Shown in pieces: positions 52,226-60,816 of a stretch of 64,000 bases of DNA; the stretch's first letter is position 1; each line of letters starts with the position of its first letter. Below the pieces are notes generated by a model, which searched no databases, was not told where the DNA came from, and saw only the letters and a program-made list of their open reading frames with translations. The stretch covers positions 1,488,001-1,552,000 of the forward strand of contig NZ_JAAAGB010000001.1 in assembly GCF_010586825.1 (NCBI RefSeq), in the 5' to 3' direction. The position numbers and the translations under genes are program-made. The DNA comes from Draconibacterium mangrovi (GTDB lineage: Bacteria; Bacteroidota; Bacteroidia; Bacteroidales; Prolixibacteraceae).

Positions 52226-53590
52226 TTATTTTACAAAAACAGTTTTTACATTCATAAATTCCTTGATACCGTGCACCGAAAGTTCGCGTCCGAATCCACT
52301 GGTTTTTATTCCGCCAAAAGGTAAACGCGGATCCGATTTCACAAAATCGTTTACAAAACAAGCGCCAGCTTCCAGTTCAATTTCGGCTATGTGTTCGCCC
52401 TTTTTAAGATTTTGGGTAAACACGGCTGCTCCCAGTCCAAAATCGGTGTCGTTTGCCACGCGAATGGCCTCTTCCTGGTCTTTTACTTTTATTACCGAAG
52501 CCACCGGACCAAACAGTTCTTCTTCATACGCCGGCATTCCCGGCTTCACATTTTCAAGAATGGTTGGCGGGTAAAAAGCCCCTTTACGATGCGGAATTTC
52601 GCCTCCAATAATTATTTCAGCGCCTTTATTTACCGAATCAACAACCTGCTGATGTAACTCGTCACGCAGATCTTCGCGTGCCATTGGCCCCATTGTACTT
52701 TCCTCATCGAACGGATCGCCAAAGTGTGCAGCATTCATTTCATGTGTAAAAAGCTCGAGGAAATGCGCGTAAACCTCTTCTTCCACGATAAAACGTTTGG
52801 CACCGATACAACTTTGTCCGGCATTTAGCAGGCGGCCTGCAGCACATTTTTTGGCAGCCATTTCCAGGTCGGCATCTTTTAAAATCAGGTACGGATCGCT
52901 GCCGCCCAGCTCCAGCACACATTTTTTCAATTCTGCTCCGGCCAGGGCAGCAACACTTTTGCCGGCAGGTGTACTTCCGGTAAGGCTCACTCCTTTTATG
53001 GCTTTGTGTTTAATCACTTTTTCAACCATCGGGCTGCCAATTAACAACGAACGAAATACGTTTTCAGGGAAACCAGCCTCGCGGAAAATCTCTTCGATTG
53101 CCATGGAACAGCCCGGCAAATTGCTGGCATGTTTTAGTACGGCTGTGTTACCCGCCATTAGCGTTGGAGCAGCAAAACGAAACACCTGCCAAAACGGAAA
53201 ATTCCAGGGCATAACAGCTAAAATAGTTCCAATTGGCTGGTACGAAACGTATGATTTTCTGGCCTGTGTGGCTATTGTTTCGTTTTCGAGAAATGATTCG
53301 GCATTGGCAGCATAATACTCGCAAACCCAGGCACACTTTTCAATTTCGGCAATTCCTTCGCTTTTTACTTTCCCCATTTCCTGTGCCATCAGCAAAGCCA
53401 GCTCTTCTTTTTTGCTGCGTAAAATACTGGCTGCATTTTGCATCAGCTGCCCCCGGTGATGAAAGGAAGTACTTCGCCAGTGATGCCATATTTTATCTAC
53501 TGAATTAATGATCTTTTCAACGCCTTCTTTAGAGTGTTTTTGATAGGTTTTTACTATTTCGTTTGTTACCGGATTAATCGATTTTAACAT
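52226..53590 (-). CDS. NAD(P)-dependent aldehyde dehydrogenase (succinate-semialdehyde type)
   Basis: This 454-aa aldehyde dehydrogenase has the catalytic Cys in NAGQSCIGAKRF and Glu in LELGGSDPYLI, plus the cofactor-binding PWNFPFWQVFRFAAPTLMAGNT block. Overall it resembles YneI/Sad-type succinate-semialdehyde dehydrogenases, which feed succinate to the TCA cycle. Substrate is inferred from similarity only. It is 18 bp from the GH2 gene and could share a transcript. Confidence 0.87.
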   Translation of the reverse strand: MLKSINPVTNEIVKTYQKHSKEGVEKIINSVDKIWHHWRSTSFHHRGQLMQNAASILRSKKEELALLMAQEMGKVKSEGIAEIEKCAWVCEYYAANAESFLENETIATQARKSYVSYQPIGTILAVMPWNFPFWQVFRFAAPTLMAGNTAVLKHASNLPGCSMAIEEIFREAGFPENVFRSLLIGSPMVEKVIKHKAIKGVSLTGSTPAGKSVAALAGAELKKCVLELGGSDPYLILKDADLEMAAKKCAAGRLLNAGQSCIGAKRFIVEEEVYAHFLELFTHEMNAAHFGDPFDEESTMGPMAREDLRDELHQQVVDSVNKGAEIIIGGEIPHRKGAFYPPTILENVKPGMPAYEEELFGPVASVIKVKDQEEAIRVANDTDFGLGAAVFTQNLKKGEHIAEIELEAGACFVNDFVKSDPRLPFGGIKTSGFGRELSVHGIKEFMNVKTVFVK

Positions 53591-53620
53591 AGTGAATTCT
53601 TTAATGACCTATAAATTTAT

Positions 53621-53651
53621 AAAAAAAGCAACCTTGTAAAAAGATTGCTTT
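53621..53651 (-). terminator. Terminator of the OsmC gene
   Basis: AAAGCAA (53625-53631) pairs with TTGCTTT (53645-53651), and the AAAAAAA at 53621-53627 gives the T-run leftward. It lies past the OsmC stop. Confidence 0.75.
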
Positions 53652-53674
53652 CATATATTTTCACGAACCAGAAT

Positions 53675-54091
53675 TTATTCCACTATCCTGATCTCTGTTT
53701 TCATTTCCATTGCCTGACGATACACGGCACTAACACCACAGTATTTCTCCTCTGAAAGTTTAACCGCTTTTTCCAGTTTATCCATCGGAAGATCCTTTCC
53801 TTTAAACTGGTAAACGATGGTCATTTTGTTGTAATATTTCGGATGATCTTCTGTTAGTTCACCCTCAACAATTACATTAAAAGCTTCCAATTCAACCTTC
53901 ATTTTTTTCAAAATCATCACCACATCAATACCCGTACATCCGGCCAGAGCAGTTAACATTAATTTCTTCGGACGCGGTCCTAAATCGCTGCCACCCACTT
54001 CTTCTGTGGCGTCGATAACTACCTTATGTCCATCCATATCCGTTTCAAAAGCCAGCTTGTCGGTCCAGGCCATATCTATTACATGCTTCAT
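53675..54091 (-). CDS. OsmC family peroxiredoxin
   Basis: This 138-aa protein has the two redox cysteines of OsmC/Ohr proteins in LTALAGCTGIDV and EEKYCGVSAVYR. These reduce organic hydroperoxides. It is short and lacks the Ohr-specific extra motif, so OsmC is the safer call. It sits divergently opposite the Fnr-type regulator, which could control it (inference). Confidence 0.92.
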   Translation of the reverse strand: MKHVIDMAWTDKLAFETDMDGHKVVIDATEEVGGSDLGPRPKKLMLTALAGCTGIDVVMILKKMKVELEAFNVIVEGELTEDHPKYYNKMTIVYQFKGKDLPMDKLEKAVKLSEEKYCGVSAVYRQAMEMKTEIRIVE

Positions 54092-54250
54092 AACATCCTT
54101 ATTTTAAAATACTTTACATTAAATTTGTACACAAATATACAACATCTAACTATCTATATAAATAGTTTTTCGAATAATGCAGATAATTGTATTTTTAAGC
54201 CAAAATAAAAAAAGGTTATTCCAGTATTAAACGTATAATCAGTTCAGGAA

Positions 54251-54952
54251 ATGAGAAGCGCAATTAAAAGGCCGTCGGACGAAGAAACAAATTTGAGTGG
54301 TTTTCAACTTTTTAAGAAGTTAACCGAAGAAGAATTTACGCGGCTGAATTATGAAAAAACTTGTTCGCTTTATAAAAAAGGCACCATCATTTATCGTGAG
54401 GGCAGCCGGCTAACCGGTTTTTTCTGTGTTACAAGGGGAATTATCAAAATCTTTAAAACAGGAATCGACGGCAAAGAACAAATTATTCGCTTTGCCAAAA
54501 AGGGTGAAATTATTGCCTATCGGTCGTTGCTGAGCCAGGAACTGGCATGTACAACTGCCAAGGTAATCGACGATGCCGCGTTATGTCATGTTCCTTATCA
54601 AACCTTGTTGTACCTTATCCAAAACAACTGGCAGTTTTCGCATCACATGTTACAAATTGTGTGTCGCGAGTTGCGCGAAGCCAACGATTACATTACCGAT
54701 ATTGCTCAAAAAACAGTTCGCGAACGACTAGCAGAAGTTCTTTTACTTTTGAAAGAAAACTTTGAGCTGGATAACCAAAATACACTTCAAATTTCGTTAA
54801 CACGAGAGGAGCTGGCCAATATGGTTGGCACCGCAACTGAATCGGTAATTCGTTTATTATCAGAATTCAAGAGCGATAAACTGATTGAATTGCAGGGACG
54901 AAAAATTAAATTTTTAGATACTCCTGCACTAACACGGGTGGCTAATTTATAA
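54251..54952 (+). CDS. Crp/Fnr-family regulator
   Basis: This 233-aa regulator has an N-terminal effector domain (about 20-125, IIYREGSRLTGFFCVTRGIIKIFKTGIDGKEQIIRFAKKGEIIAYRSLLS) and a C-terminal HTH (about 150-220, SLTREELANMVGTATESVIRLLSEFK). There is no FNR-type N-terminal cysteine cluster. It is divergent from OsmC across 159 bp. A terminator follows. Confidence 0.92.
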   Translation: MRSAIKRPSDEETNLSGFQLFKKLTEEEFTRLNYEKTCSLYKKGTIIYREGSRLTGFFCVTRGIIKIFKTGIDGKEQIIRFAKKGEIIAYRSLLSQELACTTAKVIDDAALCHVPYQTLLYLIQNNWQFSHHMLQIVCRELREANDYITDIAQKTVRERLAEVLLLLKENFELDNQNTLQISLTREELANMVGTATESVIRLLSEFKSDKLIELQGRKIKFLDTPALTRVANL

Positions 54953-54971
54953 GCACGCTACATATTTTCAG

Positions 54972-54997
54972 AAACCGGCTAATGGCCGGTTTTTTTG
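54972..54997 (+). terminator. Rho-independent terminator
   Basis: AAACCGGC (54972-54979) pairs with GGCCGGTTT around TAAT, followed by TTTTTTTG. It ends the regulator gene. Confidence 0.9.
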
Positions 54998-55038
54998 TTT
55001 AATACTTAAACCTCTTCCTAACCGTTCTAAACTATAAA

Positions 55039-55875
55039 ATGCAATTTCAGACACTAGAAAACCAAAGTATACAAGAACTCAGCAAATTGTTTAATGCTGC
55101 ATTTGCCGATTATCTGGTAAAGATTGAAATGACGCCCGAAAGTTTACAAGACAAATTTGATTCTGAGAATATCCGTCTTGAGCACTCGGTGGGTATTTTT
55201 AGCGAAGGCAAACCGGTGGGTTTTATCTTTCATGCTATACGCGATACTACGTCGGGAAAAACGGCGTATAATGCCGGAACCGGTGTTATTCCTGAATTCA
55301 GGGGTAAAAATGCAACGGTACTGATGTACGAATTTATACTTCCTAAACTGGTTAAAAGTGGCGTAAACGAAGTAGTTTTAGAGGTTATCGATAAAAATAC
55401 TGCCGCAATAAAATCCTATAAAAAAGTGGGTTTTACCATACTTCAGGAACTGGAATGTTTTAAGGGTTACCCGGGCGTTTCAAAACCGGAAGATTCTATG
55501 ATCAGGGAAGAATCAACCGGAGAATTTATTCCTTCCGAACACCTTTGGGACTGGCAGCCCACCTGGCAGAATACCATACAAACGGTTGTACAGTCGGGGC
55601 AGTACAAAACCTGGAGCATTTACAGCGATAACCAGCCAATCGCCTACCTTACCGGAAATCCTTATTCGGGAAAAATAGCTCAGTTTGCTGTCGATCCGGA
55701 GCATCGTTGGAAAGGTTTGGGAACGACGCTATTTTGTCATTTTGCCGGGCTGGCATCAAACACGCCGATGGTGATTAATGTGGCCGACCAATCGGGGCAA
55801 ACACAGGATTTTCTGAAAGCTATTGGAATGACTCCTTTTCTGAGACAATATAAAATGAAATTAAAACTCAAATAA
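55039..55875 (+). CDS. GNAT N-acetyltransferase (two domains)
   Basis: This 278-aa protein has two GNAT folds. The first has AYNAGTGVIPEFRGKNATVLMYEF (Q/R-x-x-G-x-G/A acetyl-CoA loop) and VLEVIDKNTAAIKSYKKVGF. The second has IAQFAVDPEHRWKGLGTTLF and VADQSGQTQDFLKAIGM. Both acetyl-CoA signatures look intact. Substrate unknown. It is 1 bp upstream of the next small membrane protein. Confidence 0.88.
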   Translation: MQFQTLENQSIQELSKLFNAAFADYLVKIEMTPESLQDKFDSENIRLEHSVGIFSEGKPVGFIFHAIRDTTSGKTAYNAGTGVIPEFRGKNATVLMYEFILPKLVKSGVNEVVLEVIDKNTAAIKSYKKVGFTILQELECFKGYPGVSKPEDSMIREESTGEFIPSEHLWDWQPTWQNTIQTVVQSGQYKTWSIYSDNQPIAYLTGNPYSGKIAQFAVDPEHRWKGLGTTLFCHFAGLASNTPMVINVADQSGQTQDFLKAIGMTPFLRQYKMKLKLK

Positions 55876-55876
55876 T

Positions 55877-56224
55877 ATGAAACTCTTTGGTATTCAACTA
55901 AACAGACGCACATTTATCCGTTGGAAAATTTACGTTGACCGTGCCCGGATGTACATTGGCTACATTAGTTTTGTAATGATCGCCTTTATGTTTTTAAACG
56001 ATTTTAAAGACGAAACGATCCGTACTTTTCTCGATGAAAACAAGTTGATCACCTACCCGGTAATGATGGTTTTGTTTATGGTATTTTCGTTGATACTCGG
56101 GCGGCTGGACACCAAGCTGGGACTGCGAAAAGAGGAAATGCGCAACGCAGCCAGCGAAAACCCGGTTACGATGGAAATTCTGCAGAACATTAAAGAGATA
56201 AAAGCAAAGTTGAATGATGAATGA
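55877..56224 (+). CDS. Small membrane protein of unknown function
   Basis: This 115-aa protein has two hydrophobic segments (about 28-44 and 60-78) and a basic/acidic C-terminal tail (ENPVTMEILQNIKEIKAKLNDE). It begins 1 bp after the GNAT gene, so it is part of the same unit. Its last codons fall in a 7-bp tandem repeat. I do not recognise the family. Confidence 0.75.
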   Translation: MKLFGIQLNRRTFIRWKIYVDRARMYIGYISFVMIAFMFLNDFKDETIRTFLDENKLITYPVMMVLFMVFSLILGRLDTKLGLRKEEMRNAASENPVTMEILQNIKEIKAKLNDE

Positions 56225-56231
56225 TGAATTT
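56211..56231 (+). repeat. 7-bp tandem repeat at a stop codon
   Basis: TGAATGA, TGAATGA and TGAATTT run in tandem from 56211. The TGA stop of the preceding gene (56222-56224) lies inside the second unit. Confidence 0.8.
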
Positions 56232-56289
56232 AGATTAACTATTTCAGATGGATCTGTTTGAACAAACAATCAACTTTGTAAGAACGTAC

Positions 56290-56336
56290 TTCTTAAATCT
56301 TCATTCGTTAATCATCATTCGAAATTCACCATTCTA
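56290..56336 (-). repeat. 7-bp repeat past the envC-like stop codon
   Basis: Read on the minus strand from the TAG stop of the EnvC-like gene, 7-mers of the type TGAATTT, CGAATGA, TGATTAA, CGAATGA and AGATTTA follow in tandem. The convergent gene's end at 56211 has the same TGAATGA unit, and the CGA(A)TGA/GATTAA words match the array at 13291. Confidence 0.75.
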
Positions 56337-57536
56337 GCGGCCAATCCAGTCCTCCGGATCAAGTTTGGTGCTTTCTTTCCATATCTGAAATTTCAGGATC
56401 GATTTGTTCCCGTCTTTTGTATCGGTAAAAACCGTGCCGATGGGTTGTTTTGTAGATACCTTATCGCCCTTTTTAACCACTACCTCGCGAAGGTTGGAAT
56501 AAACACTCAGGTAGGTTCCGTGGCGGATTATAACGGCTGTATTACCACCTGATATACCAAACACGCGACTTACTTCGCCATTAAAAACGGCACGCACTTC
56601 GGCTCCCACATCGGTGGCAATGTTTATCCCGTTGTTTTGCACCTGTACATTGGTTAAAACCGGGTGTTGGTGTACACCAAAATGCTCCACAATTACACCT
56701 CTTTCCAATGGCCAGGGCAGGCGCCTTTTGTTTTGCTCAAAGTTATCGCCAATCAGTTTTTGCTCGGGTGTTAAGGCAAAACCTGAACCGCCGGCTTCCC
56801 GGTTTTTGCTTGCTTCCTCTTCAATTATAGCCTGAATTTCGCGCTCCAGTTGCTGCTCTACCCGCCGTTGTTGTTGCAAGGTTTTTTGCAGGCTGTTCTT
56901 TTGTTTTTGCAGTTCTTGCAATTCACTGCTTTGAGCACCTTTTTCCTGGTTCAGCGCCAACATTTCTTTTTCAGTCTGTTCTATCAGTGTTTGTTTTGCC
57001 ACGGTTTGCTGCTCAAGTTTTTGTATACTTTTATCCAAAACTTCCTGCAAAGCACCAATCATCTGTGCCTGATTTTCGCGATAGGTTTTATACCGTTTGA
57101 AATACAGTAATCGGCGATACGCCTGGTTTACATTTTCGGCCGACAGCAAAAACAGCACTTCGTCATACGAATTCAGATTTTTATACGCCATCCTTATCAT
57201 CTCTGCATATTCGTTTTTTAATTGCTGAGCATCGTTTTTAAGCATTTCCACAGCCAAATCGTTGTTGGCTATACATTGCTCATAAATTTCGATTTCGTTC
57301 TTTATATTCGAGATAAGCGTGTTTCTGGAGTTGATCTTTGTATTGATGAGTCGCAGCTTGCTTAACGACGAGCGTTCGTTTTTTTGCGTTTCGTTAAGCA
57401 AGCGGGTGGTGTATTCGATTTCCTTTTCAGCAGCAGCCTTTTGTTTTTGCAACTCTTCGATGGATTGTGCAAACACAGTTAGACTCACCAGCGATACTGC
57501 CAGCGTGACGAATAGTATTTTTATTCGTAAAATCAT
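56334..57536 (-). CDS. EnvC-like murein hydrolase activator (M23, degenerate)
   Basis: This 400-aa protein has a signal peptide (about 1-23). Long Glu/Lys/Gln-rich coiled coils follow (about 24-250). A C-terminal LytM domain ends it (about 280-400, LPWPLERGVIVEHFGVHQHPVL). In active M23 enzymes HxGxD and HxH bind zinc. Here the first reads NNGIN and the second YSN, so the metal site is lost, as in EnvC, which activates amidases at the septum. It is the last gene of the dut cluster in this phylum. Confidence 0.9.
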   Translation of the reverse strand: MILRIKILFVTLAVSLVSLTVFAQSIEELQKQKAAAEKEIEYTTRLLNETQKNERSSLSKLRLINTKINSRNTLISNIKNEIEIYEQCIANNDLAVEMLKNDAQQLKNEYAEMIRMAYKNLNSYDEVLFLLSAENVNQAYRRLLYFKRYKTYRENQAQMIGALQEVLDKSIQKLEQQTVAKQTLIEQTEKEMLALNQEKGAQSSELQELQKQKNSLQKTLQQQRRVEQQLEREIQAIIEEEASKNREAGGSGFALTPEQKLIGDNFEQNKRRLPWPLERGVIVEHFGVHQHPVLTNVQVQNNGINIATDVGAEVRAVFNGEVSRVFGISGGNTAVIIRHGTYLSVYSNLREVVVKKGDKVSTKQPIGTVFTDTKDGNKSILKFQIWKESTKLDPEDWIGR

Positions 57537-57625
57537 GTTTACGAATGTATTGATTTCGGATTGAACCTGAGTTCAACTTTAAAATATTTTCACAGAAAGT
57601 TATAATTCTGCAGGAAAAAAGGTTT

Positions 57626-58501
57626 CTAGTTTACACGAATCTCCTCGTATTTTTCCGGAATTTTAATGCTGAAAGAAGTGATCTTCTCGGTTGAAAATCC
57701 ACTCATCCTTATTTTCATTTCTATTTCTTCTTCAGGCGAATGAAAGTTCATTTCAATGCTTCCCGGATAGTCTTTGTTTTCCACTTCGGTATAATCGTCG
57801 AAAACCAGGTTCATATTCCGGTCGTTTGTTTTATCGCTGATCAAAAGGCGGTTCAATGCAAAATTGCCAGGGTTAAAAAACATTTTTTGCAGTATAAGAG
57901 CCTGATCATCAAGTCGTTTTAAACGGCGCTCGGCTTTGTTTTCTTTCTCTTCAAGTTTGCTGAGCTTCCGTGTTTTTTCCGATTGCAAAACATACTGGTT
58001 GTCTTCAATTAAAGCATCGAACGTTTTAAAATCCTTGTCGCGCGGATCATTTCGATACGAGAAGGCATTGTTAGAAATGATGCTCTGTATGGTGGCAAAA
58101 TCAAGGTCAATATTCAAAAAACTACTGAGGTAGGAATAATCGTCGATGAAATAATTGCGGTCGATATAATTCACATATTTCACGCTGTCGGGTGTCAGTA
58201 AAACGCGGCCAACGGGAATATTCAGTTTACTAATCGACACCAGAATACAATCGTCCTTTTTTGCTTTCAGATTGATTTTAAAAGCCGCTTTCGACTGGCT
58301 GCTTGAAAAGTTACAATTAATACGTTTTATGGTAAGGTAATCGTAATCGAATGCGTTTTGCTCAATACGTTTCAGCAACTTATTGGTGCTTATCGGACGT
58401 GCATCAACAACAGCTAATTCCGACGGTGTTTTACAGGACGAAACGGCAAGCAGAACAGCCGCCATAAACAGGGAAATCCTGAAATATCTAAAAAACTTCA
58501 T
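57626..58501 (-). CDS. DUF4292 lipoprotein
   Basis: This 291-aa lipoprotein (lipobox AVSSC, Cys23) matches DUF4292, with KRIEQNAFDYDYLTIKRINCNFSSSQSK, KKDDCILVSISKLNIPVGRVLLTPDSVKYVNYIDRNYF and MKIRMSGFSTEKITSFSIKIPEKYEEI. A Lys/Glu-rich insert lies near residues 175-200. The family is envelope-located and of unknown function. It lies 6 bp downstream of the TPR gene and before EnvC, in the conserved dut-TPR-DUF4292-EnvC order. Confidence 0.9.
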   Translation of the reverse strand: MKFFRYFRISLFMAAVLLAVSSCKTPSELAVVDARPISTNKLLKRIEQNAFDYDYLTIKRINCNFSSSQSKAAFKINLKAKKDDCILVSISKLNIPVGRVLLTPDSVKYVNYIDRNYFIDDYSYLSSFLNIDLDFATIQSIISNNAFSYRNDPRDKDFKTFDALIEDNQYVLQSEKTRKLSKLEEKENKAERRLKRLDDQALILQKMFFNPGNFALNRLLISDKTNDRNMNLVFDDYTEVENKDYPGSIEMNFHSPEEEIEMKIRMSGFSTEKITSFSIKIPEKYEEIRVN

Positions 58502-58507
58502 CGCCTA

Positions 58508-60271
58508 CTACTCTTCAATGTATTTTTTCTCTGCAATTTTGCGGTCCAAAGTTTCCGACTCGCTACCAATCTCTTTGGCTTTTATCCAATACTCTAAAGC
58601 CTTGTCAACTTTGCCAACTTTGTACAAAATGTCGCCGTAGTGCTCCAGCAAAGTATCACTTTCATCCTGGCTGTTTTTTATGGCCGAATCCATATAAAAT
58701 TTAGCCAGCGTGTATTCGCCTTTTTTAAACAGCACCCAGGCATGTGTATCCAGGTAAGTTGCATTATCCGGAAAGCGCTCAACCACTCTGCCACTCATAC
58801 GTTCGGCTTTATCGAGCTCAATACCGTCAACCGATAAATAATATGCATAATTGTTCAGGGTAAGGTAATTATCCGGATCAATCTGAACGGCTTTGTCAAA
58901 TATTTTGAAGGCTTCGGTTCTGTTTCCGTTTTTGTAAACGGCCTCACCTTTAAGCATTAAAAAGTTGGCTTCCAGTTGTGGATTTTCAACCACATAATCC
59001 ATTCCTTCTTCGCTTAGTTCAATGGTTTCATCATATTTTTCCAACTGAACACAGGCAATTGCTTTAAAGAAATAACCCTGCGGTTGATTGGGGAATAATT
59101 CGATGATCTTTCCGGTATGTTCGTACAATTTATCCCACTGTTGCAGGTCGTTGTCGATGTACATTATCCGTTCCCAAACCATATAATCGTTGGGTTCAAT
59201 TTCAATGGCTTTTAACAAGGCTTCGCGACCTTCGGCCAGCTTATTTTCTTTCAGCAACGATTCCGCGTGAATGGTGTGTACCAAGGATTCATCGGGATGT
59301 TTTTCGAGTAAAATGCCAATCAATTCACCACGTTGTTGTTCGTTAAGATGCGACTGTGCCGGATTTGCCGTTAGCATCATATACAGCTGCATTTTTGTTT
59401 GAATATCAACTGCATCGCTTTCAAAACCGGCTTTTGTTTCTTCGAACGACTTTTCTGCATCGCCATTTTCGAGGTAATAATTGGCCAGCGAAAAGTGTAC
59501 AAAACCATTTTCAGGATCCATTTCCTGAATCTTTTTGTAGTTGGCCAAAGCATTTTCCGAATCGCCCTGGCTCTGATACAAATCAGCCAGCAGACCGTAA
59601 TATTTTGCTTCGTTCGGATCGTTTTCAATCAGTTTATAAATCTCTTCAAAAGCTTTATCTACCTGTCCTGTTGATACATAAATCTGCTGTTTTGCAACTG
59701 AAATCTGCTCGTTAACGCCGGTTTCCTTTTCCATACGTTCGTAGGCGGCAATAGCTTCATCGTAACGTTGTGCAGTGGCCAGCAGCGCAGCATTCATATA
59801 AATGTATTCCAGGTTTTCGGGCTCCATTTTCACCAACTCGGCATACAGATCGGCTGCCTCTGAATACTTTCGTGTTTGCTGATAGATTTGTGCCAGCAAC
59901 AGTTTGTACCACGGGTTATCAGGATTTATACTGATGGCTTTTTCCAGCAGCAGTGAAGCGCTGGTAAAATCGTTATTTGCGGCGTGAATATTTGCCAACT
60001 CGTACATGGCTGACGACGAGTTTGGATCAATCTCTAAACAGCTCGACAATAATTGAATCGCTTTTTGTGCGTTGCCAAACATTTTCTGTTTTAGCGCCTC
60101 CACAAAAAGGTACTCAAACTCCATCTGTTTTTGATCTACTAATTCAGTAGAGGGTGTATTTATTGCAGCTTGTGCCACTTGCTGTTCGGTAACCTGTTTT
60201 GGTCCTGAACATGACAGTAAACTCAGCGTAAAAGATGCAATACCAAGTCCCTTTATAAAAATTCTCTTCAT
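58508..60271 (-). CDS. TPR-repeat lipoprotein
   Basis: I start at the Met at 60271 (587 aa), which gives a lipobox LSLLSC and leaves 1 bp to dut. The longer frame would overlap dut. The mature part is a long series of tetratricopeptide repeats (A..YELANIHAANNDFTSASLLLEKAISINPDNPWYKLLLAQIYQQ and similar 34-aa units to the end). It is a periplasm-facing scaffold, possibly acting with the adjacent DUF4292 and EnvC proteins in envelope assembly (inference). Confidence 0.9.
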   Translation of the reverse strand: MKRIFIKGLGIASFTLSLLSCSGPKQVTEQQVAQAAINTPSTELVDQKQMEFEYLFVEALKQKMFGNAQKAIQLLSSCLEIDPNSSSAMYELANIHAANNDFTSASLLLEKAISINPDNPWYKLLLAQIYQQTRKYSEAADLYAELVKMEPENLEYIYMNAALLATAQRYDEAIAAYERMEKETGVNEQISVAKQQIYVSTGQVDKAFEEIYKLIENDPNEAKYYGLLADLYQSQGDSENALANYKKIQEMDPENGFVHFSLANYYLENGDAEKSFEETKAGFESDAVDIQTKMQLYMMLTANPAQSHLNEQQRGELIGILLEKHPDESLVHTIHAESLLKENKLAEGREALLKAIEIEPNDYMVWERIMYIDNDLQQWDKLYEHTGKIIELFPNQPQGYFFKAIACVQLEKYDETIELSEEGMDYVVENPQLEANFLMLKGEAVYKNGNRTEAFKIFDKAVQIDPDNYLTLNNYAYYLSVDGIELDKAERMSGRVVERFPDNATYLDTHAWVLFKKGEYTLAKFYMDSAIKNSQDESDTLLEHYGDILYKVGKVDKALEYWIKAKEIGSESETLDRKIAEKKYIEE

Positions 60272-60272
60272 G

Positions 60273-60710
60273 TTAATGTTTTCCTGTGTGGCCGAAACCA
60301 CCTGCTCCTCTTTCTGTTTCTTCCAGCACTTCTACCAAATCCCATTCCACAGTTTCGTGTGCGGCAATAACCATTTGGCAAATGCGTTCTCCATTCTCTA
60401 TAACAAAATCTTCCTGCGACAGGTTGATGAGAATAACACCAATTTCTCCACGATAATCGGCGTCAATTGTTCCGGGAGTATTTAAAACCGTAATTCCTTT
60501 TTTCAAAGCCAAACCACTACGCGGACGTACCTGGGCTTCGTAACCCTGTGGCAATTCAATAAATAATCCTGTCGGTACCAATTTCCGCTCAAGCGGTTTT
60601 AAAACAACCGGTTCATCAAGATTTGCGCGTAAGTCCATTCCGGCCGAAAATGCTGTACTGTAGGCCGGTAGTTCATTCTTTGATTTATTAACGATTTTAA
60701 CCTGCATCAA
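60273..60710 (-). CDS. dut: dUTP diphosphatase
   Basis: This 145-aa trimeric dUTPase hydrolyses dUTP to dUMP and pyrophosphate. The five family motifs are seen, including [41 protein letters not shown] and the C-terminal Gly-rich [11 protein letters not shown]. It heads the leftward unit with the TPR, DUF4292 and EnvC genes, an arrangement common in this phylum. Start at MMQ; the second Met is equivalent. Confidence 0.96.
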   Translation of the reverse strand: MMQVKIVNKSKNELPAYSTAFSAGMDLRANLDEPVVLKPLERKLVPTGLFIELPQGYEAQVRPRSGLALKKGITVLNTPGTIDADYRGEIGVILINLSQEDFVIENGERICQMVIAAHETVEWDLVEVLEETERGAGGFGHTGKH

Positions 60711-60816
60711 TCTGTTTTTTTAAAAGAACCGCTAAGATAGATAAATAATGCGTCCGTTCAGTAGGTTTAACAAGATTTATGATAGAAGTCAAACGAATCA
60801 ACTGATTGTATAACAA

